The notes beneath the pieces are model-generated. The model did not search any database, had not been told where the DNA came from, and was given only the letters and a program-made list of their open reading frames with translations. Positions 50,477-59,539 of a stretch of 64,000 nt of DNA are shown here, piece after piece. The position numbers and the translations under genes are program-made. Numbering within the stretch: position 1 is the stretch's first letter; every line of letters begins with the position of its first letter. Origin of the DNA: an uncultured Clostridia bacterium (lineage in GTDB: Bacteria; Bacillota; Clostridia; Christensenellales; CAG-138); the NCBI GenBank assembly GCA_934633985.1, contig CAKTYU010000001.1, forward strand, positions 165,182 through 229,181, in the 5' to 3' direction.

Positions 50477-52047
50477 TCTGTCTCTTCCTCCTGGAAAACG
50501 ATGATGACGTCCTCATCGCTTTCGCGAAGCTCATCTGTCTGATCCGCCTTCAACGCCTTGGCGGTCTTGAACTTGTAGTAGAGTCCTAAAAGCTGTATGG
50601 TGATAAGCGGCGTCATTGCGACCATCGCCACCACGCCGAAGGCGTCCTGCGCTACGTTGCCGCCAACGGATACGCAAAGCCCCATGGCGAGGGGAAGCAG
50701 GAAGGTGGCGGTCATGGGCCCGGAGGCCACACCGCCGGAGTCAAAGGCTATGGCGGTGAACACGGGCGGCACGAAGAAGCTGAGAAGCATTGCTATGCCG
50801 TAGCCCGGCCCGAGCAGCCACATTATGGGAAGCCCCGTAAGCACCCTTACCATGGAAAGCCCCACGGATATGGCAACGCCTATGGAGAGGCTGAGACTCA
50901 TGGCCTTTTGGGGGATAGCGCCCTCCGTCATCTCGGATACCTGACGGTTCAAAACGTGAACGGCAGGCTCCGCGGCCACGATAAAGTAGCCCAGCAGCAT
51001 GCCGATAGGCACGATTATCCAGTTGCAGGAGAGCCCGCCTATAAGCTCGCCCAGCATGTTGCCCACGGGCATAAAGCCCACGTTGGCCCCTGTAAGGAAG
51101 AATACCAGACCGAAGTAGGTATATGCAAGACCTATGCACACCCTTATTATTTCAGTAAAGCCGAGGCGGCAGCGGGGTATCTGGAATATGGCAAATATGC
51201 AGACTATGGGAAGGAAGGCCTCAGCGACCTCCTTAAAGTAGCCCGGGAAGGCGACGGAAAAGAGCTTCCACAATTCGAGGGAGTCGTTTATATCGGGCAC
51301 CACCACGGGAGAATACGCGCCGCCCTCGGAGCTGAACAGAAGCCCCAGCACCAGCACGGCGATGATAGGGCCGACGGAGCTTAGCGCCACCAGGCCGAAG
51401 CTGTCCTCGCCCGCACGGCTGTCGCTTCGCACAGAGGCGACGCCCACGCCCAGCGCCATTATAAAGGGCACCGTCATGGGCCCGGTGGTGACTCCGCCTG
51501 AATCAAAGGCGGTGGAGAGAAAGTCCTTGGGGACGAAGGCCGCAAGCGCGAACACCGCCACATAAAGCCCTATGAGCAGATAATTCAGCGGCAGCCGGAA
51601 GAATATACGCAGCATGGCCAGCACCAGAAATACGCCCACGCCTATGGCGACCGACCATATTATAGCCTGATTGGGAATGTTAGGCACCTGCTGGGCAAGC
51701 ACCCTCAGGTCAGGCTCCGATACCGTTATGAATACGCCTACCGCAAGGCTCACGGCGATTATAAGGACCAGCTTTTTTGAGTGGGAAACGACCGCGCCTA
51801 TGTGCTCGCCTATCTTGGACATGGCCATATCCGCGCCCAGGGAGAACAGCCCCATGCCGATTATAAGGAGGCACGCGCCCACTATAAAGGCCAGCATGAC
51901 GCTGCTGGGCACGGGGACCACCATAAAGCACAGCAGGAATATAACGGCGGTGACCGGCAGTACGGATTTTAGCGATTCGTTCAGTTTTTCGGGGAGAATG
52001 GTTTTCAGTATATTTTTCACTGGGGAGAGAAACACGTCCCTTCTCAA
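50473..52047 (-). CDS. DUF1538 membrane protein
   Basis: A 524-residue protein with about 12 membrane helices in two homologous halves. Each contains A-F-D-S-G-G-V (about 184-190 and 426-432), followed by T-x-G-P-M-T or S-G-P-M-T, typical of DUF1538. A charged C-terminal tail follows. The function is thought to be transport, but the ligand is unknown; coupling with a P-II-type protein is established by genome context in other anaerobes. The start is uncertain: TTG 52047 is the longest frame and no good ribosome binding site is seen. Confidence 0.85.
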   Translation of the reverse strand: MRRDVFLSPVKNILKTILPEKLNESLKSVLPVTAVIFLLCFMVVPVPSSVMLAFIVGACLLIIGMGLFSLGADMAMSKIGEHIGAVVSHSKKLVLIIAVSLAVGVFITVSEPDLRVLAQQVPNIPNQAIIWSVAIGVGVFLVLAMLRIFFRLPLNYLLIGLYVAVFALAAFVPKDFLSTAFDSGGVTTGPMTVPFIMALGVGVASVRSDSRAGEDSFGLVALSSVGPIIAVLVLGLLFSSEGGAYSPVVVPDINDSLELWKLFSVAFPGYFKEVAEAFLPIVCIFAIFQIPRCRLGFTEIIRVCIGLAYTYFGLVFFLTGANVGFMPVGNMLGELIGGLSCNWIIVPIGMLLGYFIVAAEPAVHVLNRQVSEMTEGAIPQKAMSLSLSIGVAISVGLSMVRVLTGLPIMWLLGPGYGIAMLLSFFVPPVFTAIAFDSGGVASGPMTATFLLPLAMGLCVSVGGNVAQDAFGVVAMVAMTPLITIQLLGLYYKFKTAKALKADQTDELRESDEDVIIVFQEEETE

Positions 52048-52205
52048 TTTTTCGCGGCGGGCGGATACAAAGTATTATGACCTACCTGATAATTGTAGCT
52101 TATATATACCCCCAATACAAGCGGAAAACACAAAAGTTCACCTTATATTTCCTTTTGACGGTGAATTGTGCCGCCCCTTGACGCGATAGGGGGAAACGGC
52201 AGGCG

Positions 52206-52853
52206 TTATGCGGGGATTTCGTAAGTGTCGCTGCGGTGGCTGAAGGGCGGCTGGTCCTTGCAGGAATATTCGCTGAGCTTTCCGCAGTAAAGCTCAGTGT
52301 GGGGAAGCTGAAGGAAATGCACCGGATGTATGATGGAGGAGGTCAGGCGCTCCATGCCGTTTACCCTGCCCTTTGCGAGCATATCCCCCACGAATTCCGA
52401 GCAGTAGTAGCGGTTCTCCTGCTTCCATACGATTTGGAAATACGCCAGGCACAGCCCGACAAAATTGTAGCTGTATTTGCGCCTGCGCTTCCACATCTTG
52501 TCGAGTATGCTCTTGATCCTTGCATACCGCTTTTCGCTGACGCTCACGCTCAATACCAGCACCCTCGTATCGGAAAAACGCTTAAAGGTGCCGGTATGGG
52601 GAGATTCCATAACAAAGCCGCCCCAGAATGGATTATAGGGATGCTTGCGGCCGAAGGAGTACATCTTTTCAAGATCCCTGGACAGGCTGATGGAGGCGTG
52701 GTTGTATTCCGCGCCGGTGATGAGCTTGAGTATACGCGACAAAAGCGTTCCGGTCTGGCTTATGACGATATAAAGCTCCTTGTCGTTGAGGGGCTTTTCC
52801 TTTTTATGCTTATGTGCCGGGACGGAGCCTCCCGTCCGCTTTCGAATGTTCAT
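52206..52853 (-). CDS. permuted papain-like hydrolase (YiiX/NlpC-P60 relative)
   Basis: A 215-residue protein. The motifs N-H-A-S-I-S (about 50-55, catalytic His) and Y-Y-C-S-E-F-V (about 147-153, catalytic Cys) form the permuted papain fold seen in YiiX/YebB-type amidases. A basic N-terminus lacks a signal peptide. Probable amide hydrolase of unknown substrate. In an operon with the Crp/Fnr gene upstream (11-base gap). Confidence 0.78.
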   Translation of the reverse strand: MNIRKRTGGSVPAHKHKKEKPLNDKELYIVISQTGTLLSRILKLITGAEYNHASISLSRDLEKMYSFGRKHPYNPFWGGFVMESPHTGTFKRFSDTRVLVLSVSVSEKRYARIKSILDKMWKRRRKYSYNFVGLCLAYFQIVWKQENRYYCSEFVGDMLAKGRVNGMERLTSSIIHPVHFLQLPHTELYCGKLSEYSCKDQPPFSHRSDTYEIPA

Positions 52854-52864
52854 TGGCGTCTCCT

Positions 52865-53539
52865 TTACAGGCGCTGATCCTCGGCCTGCTCTATGATGTC
52901 AAAATGGTTTTTTTCATACCGTATGAGCCCGTCCCGCTGCATGAGGGAAAGCTCGTTTGAAAGGGCGCTGCGCTCCACGCTCAGGTAGTCCGCAAGCTGC
53001 TGGCGGTTGTAGGGTATATCGAAGGAATAGCTTCCGGTGCGCTTTATGCACTCGGAAAAATACGACAGCAGCCGCTTGCGAATGGACTTGGGGCCTGTGT
53101 GCAGCACCCGGCGGGATAGCTGCAAATTCTTCTCCGCGCAGAGCGTCAGCAGGTTCCGCACCAGCCGCATGTGGTGGGGGCAGACCCTTGAGCAGGGCTC
53201 CAGCACCCGCCCTATATTGAGCAGCAGCGCCTCCGTATCCTCGGCGGCGGTCACGTTCACCATCAGCGGCTCTCCGGGCACGCAGGCGTAAGCCTCCGCG
53301 AACACACCGCCGGGGCCTATGCCGCTTAGCACGCTGTTGTTCCCCCAAACGTCCCCTAACTCGACCATGACCCTGCCGGACAGCACCACGCCGATGTACT
53401 CAGTGGGCGAGCCCTCCGGGAATATAATCTCGCCCTTTTTATATGCGCGCTCCTTCGCTATGAGGCAGCCGAGCATCTCATGGACGTCCGAAGGCTTAAT
53501 GCCGCGAAAAAGCTGGGTGTTTGCTAAATTGATCCGCAT
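52865..53539 (-). CDS. Crp/Fnr-family regulator
   Basis: A 224-residue regulator. An N-terminal cyclic-nucleotide-type sensor (G-E-I-I-F-P-E-G-S-P-T-E-Y-I-G, S-G-R-V-M-V-E) and a C-terminal HTH (Y-N-R-Q-Q-L-A-D-Y-L-S-V-E-R-S-A-L-S-N-E-L). Cys in C-S-R-V-C-P-H-H-M might bind metal. This subgroup often controls hcp-like and nitrosative-stress genes in Clostridia. It faces a ferredoxin-type gene across a palindrome (53553-53570). Confidence 0.87.
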   Translation of the reverse strand: MRINLANTQLFRGIKPSDVHEMLGCLIAKERAYKKGEIIFPEGSPTEYIGVVLSGRVMVELGDVWGNNSVLSGIGPGGVFAEAYACVPGEPLMVNVTAAEDTEALLLNIGRVLEPCSRVCPHHMRLVRNLLTLCAEKNLQLSRRVLHTGPKSIRKRLLSYFSECIKRTGSYSFDIPYNRQQLADYLSVERSALSNELSLMQRDGLIRYEKNHFDIIEQAEDQRL

Positions 53540-53552
53540 ATTTTTCTCTCCA

Positions 53553-53570
53553 ATGTTGGTATAACAACAT
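53553..53570. promoter_or_regulatory. candidate Crp/Fnr operator
   Basis: ATGTTG-GTATAA-CAACAT: a perfect palindrome with six-base arms located between the divergent regulator and ferredoxin genes, overlapping a minus-strand -10 (TTATAC). Confidence 0.55.
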
Positions 53571-53636
53571 CAATTCATGGATTATGATAGTAGAATATGG
53601 CCATAAAGTCAAGACAAAGGTGCGGAGGGCATAAAA

Positions 53637-54347
53637 ATGATTCGTAGGATTATTCAGATCGACAAGGAAAAATGCAACGGCTGCGGCGCATGCGCCGAGG
53701 CCTGCCACGAGGGAGCCATAGCCATGGTAGAGGGCAAGGCGCAGCTCATGCGGGACGACTACTGCGACGGGCTGGGGGACTGCCTGCCCGCCTGCCCCAC
53801 GGGAGCCATAGCCTTTGTGGAGCGGGAGGCGGCGGCATACGACGAAAAGGCCGTCATGGAAAACAAGCAGAGGAAGATGCGGAAGGAAGGCATGACCCTG
53901 CCCTGCGGCTGCCCGGGCAGCCATTCGAGAAAAATCCAGCACGCGGAGGCCGTCGGCGCGGAGTCGGCCCGCACAGAGCAGCCGAGCAGGCTCTCCCAGT
54001 GGCCGGTGCAGATCAAGTTAGCGCCGGTGAATGCGCCCTATTTCGATGGGGCGAGGCTGCTCATCGCCGCCGACTGCACGGCTTATGCATACGCCGCATT
54101 CCACGAGCGCTTCATCAAGGGGCATATCACCCTCGTGGGCTGTCCAAAGCTGGATAGCGTGGACTATTCCGAAAAGCTCACGGAGATCATCCGCGGCAAC
54201 GACATAAAGAGCGTTACCGTCGTCCGCATGGAGGTGCCCTGCTGCGGCGGGCTGGAGCAGGCTGTGAAAAAAGCACTTCAGCAGAGCGGCAGGTTTATCC
54301 CCTGGCAGGTGGTTACCGTGGCGGTGGACGGGAGGATACTTGAATAA
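53637..54347 (+). CDS. 4Fe-4S ferredoxin-domain protein
   Basis: A 236-residue protein. The N-terminus carries two clusters: C-N-G-C-G-A-C-A-E-A-C (13-23) and C-D-G-L-G-D-C-L-P-A-C (about 43-53). The C-terminal part has C-G-C-P-G, D-C-T-A-Y-A-Y-A-A-F-H and C-C-G-G-L-E. Proteins of this plan occur with Crp/Fnr regulators and hybrid-cluster proteins in Clostridia. Divergent from the regulator gene; GGAGGG precedes the ATG. Probable electron carrier; the exact partner is unknown. Confidence 0.85.
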   Translation: MIRRIIQIDKEKCNGCGACAEACHEGAIAMVEGKAQLMRDDYCDGLGDCLPACPTGAIAFVEREAAAYDEKAVMENKQRKMRKEGMTLPCGCPGSHSRKIQHAEAVGAESARTEQPSRLSQWPVQIKLAPVNAPYFDGARLLIAADCTAYAYAAFHERFIKGHITLVGCPKLDSVDYSEKLTEIIRGNDIKSVTVVRMEVPCCGGLEQAVKKALQQSGRFIPWQVVTVAVDGRILE

Positions 54348-54428
54348 CCGCAGGCGGAAAAATTCAAACGTGCGAGCACGCGCCCTGCCGTAAAGGAATA
54401 AGGCGGGCCGCGGCAAAAGCCAATGTAC

Positions 54429-54461
54429 GCGGCAGCACCGGCTTGACGGACTGCCGCTTTT
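54429..54461 (+). terminator. terminator after the ferredoxin gene
   Basis: GCGGCAG (54429-54435) pairs with CTGCCGC (54451-54457) and an inner CCG/CGG; TTTT follows. Confidence 0.75.
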
Positions 54462-54563
54462 CCCTTGCATAGCGTTCATTTCCGTATATGACATATTTGA
54501 ATATCTCCGTGTTTAACGATGCAAATTTCGCGGCCTCAGCGCCGCGCCGCCAAAAGTAAAATC

Positions 54564-54592
54564 TTGACAGTAACTGAATATTTATGTAGAAT
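54564..54592 (+). promoter_or_regulatory. promoter of the BMP ABC transporter operon
   Basis: TTGACA (54564-54569), 17-base spacer, TAGAAT (54587-54592). Confidence 0.8.
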
Positions 54593-54679
54593 AAATATCA
54601 TTTATCAGGCTGCGGCGCCTTACCTACACCACGACAAAAGCACATTGTATCCATAACCATAATGCCAAGGGGGGAGAAA

Positions 54680-56188
54680 ATGCAGGAAATTCTCAGGATG
54701 GAACACATCACCAAGCGCTTTGGGGAGATGTACGCGAACCGGGACGTCAGCTTTGATGTCCGAAAGGGCGAGGTGCATACTCTGCTGGGCGAAAACGGCG
54801 CGGGAAAGAGCACTCTGATGAACGTGCTGTTCGGCCTTTATCAGCCTACGGAGGGAAGCATATATATGCACGGCAGGAAGGTGCGTATAGATTCCCCGGC
54901 GCAGGCGGTAAAGCAGGGCATAGGCATGGTGCATCAGCATTTTATGCTGGTGGAGGCCATGACGGTGCTGGAGAACATAATACTGGGCGACCGCAACACC
55001 AAGGGCATATTCATAGACAAGGACGCCCGCCGCAGGGAGATACTGCGGCTTGCGGAGCAGTACGGCCTCGATGTGGAGCTGGATAAGCCCGTGACTGAAA
55101 TAGCGGTAGGCGCGCAGCAGAGGGTGGAGATATTAAAGGCGCTGTACCGCGGCGCGGAGCTGCTGGTGCTGGACGAGCCCACCGCCGCGCTGACGGATAT
55201 AGAGGTCGAGGGGCTGTTCAAGGTGATGAACAAGCTCACGGCCGAGGGCAAAAGCATTATATTCATAAGCCACAAGATGCGCGAGGTGCTGCGTATATCC
55301 GACCGCATAACGATACTGCGCGCGGGCAGGAGCGTATGCACGCTGAACAGGGACGAGACCACCGGCGAGGAGCTTGCAAACCTCATGATAGGCCGGGAGC
55401 TCGCCCCTTCTCATTATGAAAAGGTCGAAAAGTCCGGGGAGCCGGTGATAGCGCTCAAAAATGTGGATTACTGCAAGACCTCCAAGCACAACGGGCTTAA
55501 CGGCGTGAGCCTCACGGTAGGCAGGGGCGAGATAGTCGGCATAGCGGGGGTGGACGGCAACGGGCAGAGCCAGCTCGCGCAGGTGGTTACCGGCGTGATA
55601 GTGCCGGACAGCGGCGATATGGACCTTAAGAACAGGAAGGTAGCCGTCTTTTCGCCGGAGGGCTTCATAGAGGAGCGGGTATCCCACATACCCGAGGACC
55701 GCAACAAGATGGGGCTTATAGGCAGCATGTCCATAAGCGACAACATAGTGCTGAAATCCACCGAAAAGGCGGAGTTTTCCAAGAAAAAGGGGCTGCTTCT
55801 CAAAAAGAAGGCCATCAAGGGCTATGCCGAGGAGATGCGTAAAAAGTACGACATACGCTGCGTATCCGTGGATCAGGAGGCGAGGAACCTTTCCGGCGGC
55901 AACCAGCAGAAGGTCATACTTGCGCGGGAGCTGGAGGGCGACCCGGATCTGCTGGTGGCGGTGCATCCCACCCGCGGCTTGGATATAGGCGCGGCACGCT
56001 TCGTACATGACAGCATGATCGCGGCGCGGGACAAGGGCTGCGGCGTGCTGCTCATAAGCGCGGACTTTGACGAGATACTCGAGGTTTCGGACAGGATAAT
56101 CGTCATGTTCGAGGGACAGGTGATGGGCGAATACCCGGGCAAGAACCCGCCCATACAGGAGATAAGCCTTGCCATGGCTGGCAAGTAA
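54680..56188 (+). CDS. nucleoside/sugar ABC transporter ATPase, two domains
   Basis: A 502-residue protein with tandem ABC domains. Domain 1: Walker A G-E-N-G-A-G-K-S-T, Walker B L-L-V-L-D-E-P-T-A-A-L. Domain 2: G-V-D-G-N-G-Q-S-Q-L (degenerate Walker A), signature L-S-G-G-N-Q-Q-K, and an unusual Walker B, L-L-V-A-V-H-P-T-R-G-L-D. This is the typical YufO/RbsA layout. ATG 54680 follows GGGGGGAGAAA; first gene of the operon. Confidence 0.94.
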   Translation: MQEILRMEHITKRFGEMYANRDVSFDVRKGEVHTLLGENGAGKSTLMNVLFGLYQPTEGSIYMHGRKVRIDSPAQAVKQGIGMVHQHFMLVEAMTVLENIILGDRNTKGIFIDKDARRREILRLAEQYGLDVELDKPVTEIAVGAQQRVEILKALYRGAELLVLDEPTAALTDIEVEGLFKVMNKLTAEGKSIIFISHKMREVLRISDRITILRAGRSVCTLNRDETTGEELANLMIGRELAPSHYEKVEKSGEPVIALKNVDYCKTSKHNGLNGVSLTVGRGEIVGIAGVDGNGQSQLAQVVTGVIVPDSGDMDLKNRKVAVFSPEGFIEERVSHIPEDRNKMGLIGSMSISDNIVLKSTEKAEFSKKKGLLLKKKAIKGYAEEMRKKYDIRCVSVDQEARNLSGGNQQKVILARELEGDPDLLVAVHPTRGLDIGAARFVHDSMIAARDKGCGVLLISADFDEILEVSDRIIVMFEGQVMGEYPGKNPPIQEISLAMAGK

Positions 56189-56198
56189 GGAGGACGGG

Positions 56199-57254
56199 AT
56201 GAAAAGCACAAGGATAATAAGCCTGCTGGTTCCGATAGTATCCGTAATACTGGCATTCCTGATAGGCTGCATAATAATGGCGGCGCTGGGCGCAAACCCC
56301 GCCGTCGCGCTGCAGGCGCTCTGGAAGGGCGCTTTCGGCAGCGTAAGGAACATAGGCACCACGCTTTCGCGCTCTACCCCGCTGATATTCACCGGCCTTT
56401 GCGCCTGCTTTGCGTATAAGTGCGGCGTATTCAACCTGGGCGGCGAGGGGCAGTTCATAATGGGCTCCGTGGTGTGTACGGTAATTGCGACGCAGTGCGG
56501 CTTCACCGGCTTGCCCGCCATAATAGTATGCCTCATAGCGGGGGCGGCGGCCGGCGGGCTGTGGGCCATGATACCCGGCGTGCTCAAGGTATACCGGGGG
56601 CAGAACGAAATGATAATCTCCATAATGATGAACTACATCGCAACGCTTTTCATGGGCGTGCTGTTTACCAACTGGCTGCGGGACGGCTCCGTTCCGCAGA
56701 CGGTGGCGGTGCCCGACGGGACGCGGCTGACGCGGCTGTTCGGCCTGCGGGCCACCTCCGCCTTTGTGATAGCCGTCGCTGTGGGCCTCATAGTCTATTA
56801 CTTCCTCTTCAACACCTCCAAGGGCTTCCAGCTAAGGGCGGTGGGCTTTAACATGACGGCCTCCAGATTCAACGGTTTCGCGGTGGAAAAGTACTTCCTC
56901 TTCAGCTTCCTCATATCCGGCATGATAGCGGGGCTGGGCGGCAGCGCGGAAATACTCGGCACACAGTTCTTTCTCATAAACGGCTATGCCGCGGGCTACG
57001 GCTTTGACGGCGTATCCATGGCGCTGATAGGCCAGCTCCACCCGATAGCCACCATGCTCGTGGCGATATTTTTTGCAGCGCTTAGGGTGGGCTCGACCAC
57101 CATGCAGGCGGCTACCGGTGTGCCCACCAGCGTATCCGATATAATACAGGCGCTGGTGATAGTGTTCACGGTGGCGGGCCTTGCGATGGTAAAGCTGCCG
57201 GAGTTCAGGGCGGCTATCGACAGGGCCTTCGCAAAAAATAAGGAGGTGGCATAG
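56199..57254 (+). CDS. BMP-type ABC transporter permease 1
   Basis: A 351-residue inner-membrane protein with about nine helices and the family motif N-L-G-G-E-G-Q-F-I-M-G (about 86-96). AAGGAGG lies before ATG 56199. Partner of the next permease; together they move nucleosides or related solutes. Confidence 0.92.
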   Translation: MKSTRIISLLVPIVSVILAFLIGCIIMAALGANPAVALQALWKGAFGSVRNIGTTLSRSTPLIFTGLCACFAYKCGVFNLGGEGQFIMGSVVCTVIATQCGFTGLPAIIVCLIAGAAAGGLWAMIPGVLKVYRGQNEMIISIMMNYIATLFMGVLFTNWLRDGSVPQTVAVPDGTRLTRLFGLRATSAFVIAVAVGLIVYYFLFNTSKGFQLRAVGFNMTASRFNGFAVEKYFLFSFLISGMIAGLGGSAEILGTQFFLINGYAAGYGFDGVSMALIGQLHPIATMLVAIFFAALRVGSTTMQAATGVPTSVSDIIQALVIVFTVAGLAMVKLPEFRAAIDRAFAKNKEVA

Positions 57255-57255
57255 C

Positions 57256-58188
57256 ATGGGCTGGGACTTCATATCAAATCTGCTCCTTGCAAGCATAAGA
57301 ATGGCTACGCCGTTGATATTCCTCTCGTTGGCCGAGCTGTATTCGCAGCGGGCGGGCCTCGTGCATATAGGCCTTGAGGGGCTTGCCTCCATAGGCTCGC
57401 TGGTGGGCTTCCTTGTGAGCCTCATAACGGGGAACCCGCTTCTGGGCGTATTGGCGGGCGCTGCCGCAGGCATATTGGTGAACATGATATACGCTTATGC
57501 CACCATAACCCTCTGCGCCGAGCAGATAGTATACGGCATGGCGATAAACATATTCGCCCCGGCTCTTGCGGCCTTCATATACAGGGTATACTTCGGCGCG
57601 GGCTCTGAGCTGGTGCAGGTGGGCCTTATGGAAACGCTCGCCTCCAGAATGGGCATCACCGCAAACAGCTTTATAGCTAAGCTCTTTCTGGATCAGACGC
57701 CGATGGTCTACCTTGCATATCTTCTCGTCGTGTTCACCGTCATATACTTCAACAGGACAAAATCGGGGCTCAACTATAAGGCCGTCGGCGAATACCCCAA
57801 GGCGGCGGCTACGCTGGGCATCGATGTAATAGGCATAAAGTACGTTGCGAGCATTATATGCGGCGCCCTCGCAGGCATAGGCGGGGCGTACCTCACCACC
57901 TGCTACACCACCACATACGTTGACGGCAACATCGCCGGCCGGGGCTTCATCGCGCTGGCGGCGGTGATATTCGGGCGCTGGAACGCTGGCGGCGTGCTCA
58001 TAGCCTGCCTGTTCTTCGGCTTCTGCGATGCGCTGCAAATACGCCTTCAGGTGGGCAGCTACAACATACCCTATCAGTTTTTCCAGATGATACCCTACAT
58101 CGCCACGGTGGCTGTGCTGGCCGCCATAGGCATGAAGAAGGCGGGGCCCAAGAGCTGCGGCAAGCCCTACCGCAAGGAAGAAAGATAA
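57256..58188 (+). CDS. BMP-type ABC transporter permease 2
   Basis: A 310-residue membrane protein of eight to nine helices with H-I-G-L-E-G-L-A-S-I-G (about 36-46) matching the permease family. AAGGAGG is followed nine bases later by the ATG. Two bases after permease 1. Confidence 0.92.
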   Translation: MGWDFISNLLLASIRMATPLIFLSLAELYSQRAGLVHIGLEGLASIGSLVGFLVSLITGNPLLGVLAGAAAGILVNMIYAYATITLCAEQIVYGMAINIFAPALAAFIYRVYFGAGSELVQVGLMETLASRMGITANSFIAKLFLDQTPMVYLAYLLVVFTVIYFNRTKSGLNYKAVGEYPKAAATLGIDVIGIKYVASIICGALAGIGGAYLTTCYTTTYVDGNIAGRGFIALAAVIFGRWNAGGVLIACLFFGFCDALQIRLQVGSYNIPYQFFQMIPYIATVAVLAAIGMKKAGPKSCGKPYRKEER

Positions 58189-58253
58189 CAAAGGCATAAT
58201 AGCCGTATGTGCGGCTGTTATATAAACAAAAAACTAAACGGAGGAATTTACAC

Positions 58254-59315
58254 ATGAAAAAGTTCTTAGCAATGCTGCTGGCCCTCGTCATGCTGCTCTC
58301 TATGGCCGCCTGTGCAAAGGCGCCCGAGGCGCCCAAGGCGGAGGAGACCACTGAGGCCGCAGAGACCGCCGAGACCCCCGCGGACGGCAAGGTATATAAG
58401 GTCGCCATGATCTGCGACTCCAGCATTTCCGACGGCGGCTGGGGCATGTCCTGCTACAACGCCATGATGGACGCCGCAAAGAAGCACGGCTGGGAGACCG
58501 CCGTATCCGACGGCATAGAGCAGTCCGCGTACTTTGACACCATCGACTCCTACTGCACCCTGGGCTATGACCTGATCTACGCCCCCGGCAACCAGTATAC
58601 CGACGCCGTGCTCCAGGCCGCGGCGGAGTATCCCGATATCGCCTTTGCCCTGCTCAACGGCGCGGCCGGCACCCCCGCCAAGGCCGAAAACGGCAACGTA
58701 TCCTCCCTGCTGCCCAACGCCACCCAGATAGGCTGGATAGCCGGCGCGCTGGCCGGCCTTATGACCGAGACCGGCACCATCGCCTTCATAGGCGGCATGG
58801 AGCTGGACACCACCAAGGGCAAGTACGAGGGCTATAAGGAGGCCGCCGCATACGTTGCGGAAAAGGCAGGCAAGACCGCCAAGACCCTCGACATAGTATA
58901 CTCCAACTCCTTCTCCGCAAGCGATAAGGGCATAGAGTTCGCCAAGGCCATGATGGACAAGGGCGCGGACGTATTCTTCGGCGATGCTTCCGCCGTTGAC
59001 TCCGGCGCGCGCCAGGCGATAGACGAGTACAATGCTGCCCAGGGCGGCATAAAGGTATTCGACATAGCCCAGCCCTCCGATTTGCTCGGCCAGAACGAGT
59101 GCATCATAGGCTCTCAGGTCACGGATAATTCCGCCATGGTGGGCGCCTGCATGGAGGCCGTTGAGGCCGGCAAGCTGGGCGGCGACGTGATATACGGCAC
59201 GCTGGAAAACGGCGCGCTCTCCGCCGGCGCGGTGGGCGATATAGTGCCCGCCGAGGTAAAGGAGCAGTACAACGCCTACATCGAGGAGATGAAGGCCGGC
59301 ACCTTTATGAAGTAA
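58254..59315 (+). CDS. BMP-family substrate-binding lipoprotein
   Basis: A 353-residue lipoprotein: signal with S-M-A-A-C (Cys 20), an Ala/Glu/Pro-rich linker, and the BMP domain beginning V-Y-K-V-A-M-I-C-D-S-S-I-S-D-G-G-W. BMP proteins of this type bind nucleosides or autoinducer-like ligands. GGAGG lies before the ATG. It is the last gene of the operon, although such genes are usually first. The coding region uses more GCC and ATC than its neighbours, consistent with high expression. Confidence 0.92.
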   Translation: MKKFLAMLLALVMLLSMAACAKAPEAPKAEETTEAAETAETPADGKVYKVAMICDSSISDGGWGMSCYNAMMDAAKKHGWETAVSDGIEQSAYFDTIDSYCTLGYDLIYAPGNQYTDAVLQAAAEYPDIAFALLNGAAGTPAKAENGNVSSLLPNATQIGWIAGALAGLMTETGTIAFIGGMELDTTKGKYEGYKEAAAYVAEKAGKTAKTLDIVYSNSFSASDKGIEFAKAMMDKGADVFFGDASAVDSGARQAIDEYNAAQGGIKVFDIAQPSDLLGQNECIIGSQVTDNSAMVGACMEAVEAGKLGGDVIYGTLENGALSAGAVGDIVPAEVKEQYNAYIEEMKAGTFMK

Positions 59316-59342
59316 TGCATTAAGGCAAAGCGAAGAATAACG

Positions 59343-59383
59343 CAGGGCCCCCCGCCGCAGTGCATGAGCGGCGGGGGGCCCTG
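59343..59383. repeat. 16-pair GC hairpin after the BMP gene
   Basis: Perfect arms (59343-59358 and 59368-59383), loop of nine bases, no T-run. It may act as an mRNA 3' stabiliser or weak terminator. Confidence 0.8.
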
Positions 59384-59539
59384 ACGCGTAAGGAATGCCG
59401 CTTTACGCGGGGGGCTTTCCCATGATAAAATTTTAATAAGATCTATAATTTGGTATAGGCCGGCAGATTTAACAAGGATTTTATTCGGAGGTGACTATAC
59501 TGTAAGTTGAGAGAGATTTGCGGAAAGGAAATGACGGTT

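Larger units (their letters stand above)
54348..54679. other. 332-base gene-free stretch
   Basis: Holds a terminator (54429-54461), a canonical promoter (54564-54592) and an 80-base leader for the ABC genes. No purine-type riboswitch could be recognised. Confidence 0.6.

Noticed and set aside
54593..54679. Purine or other riboswitch before the BMP transporter
   Set aside because: Leader of about 80 bases has no recognisable purine-riboswitch core, and no terminator lies between it and the ATG.
59343..59383. Calling this hairpin an intrinsic terminator
   Set aside because: There is no T-run after either arm, so only a repeat is claimed.
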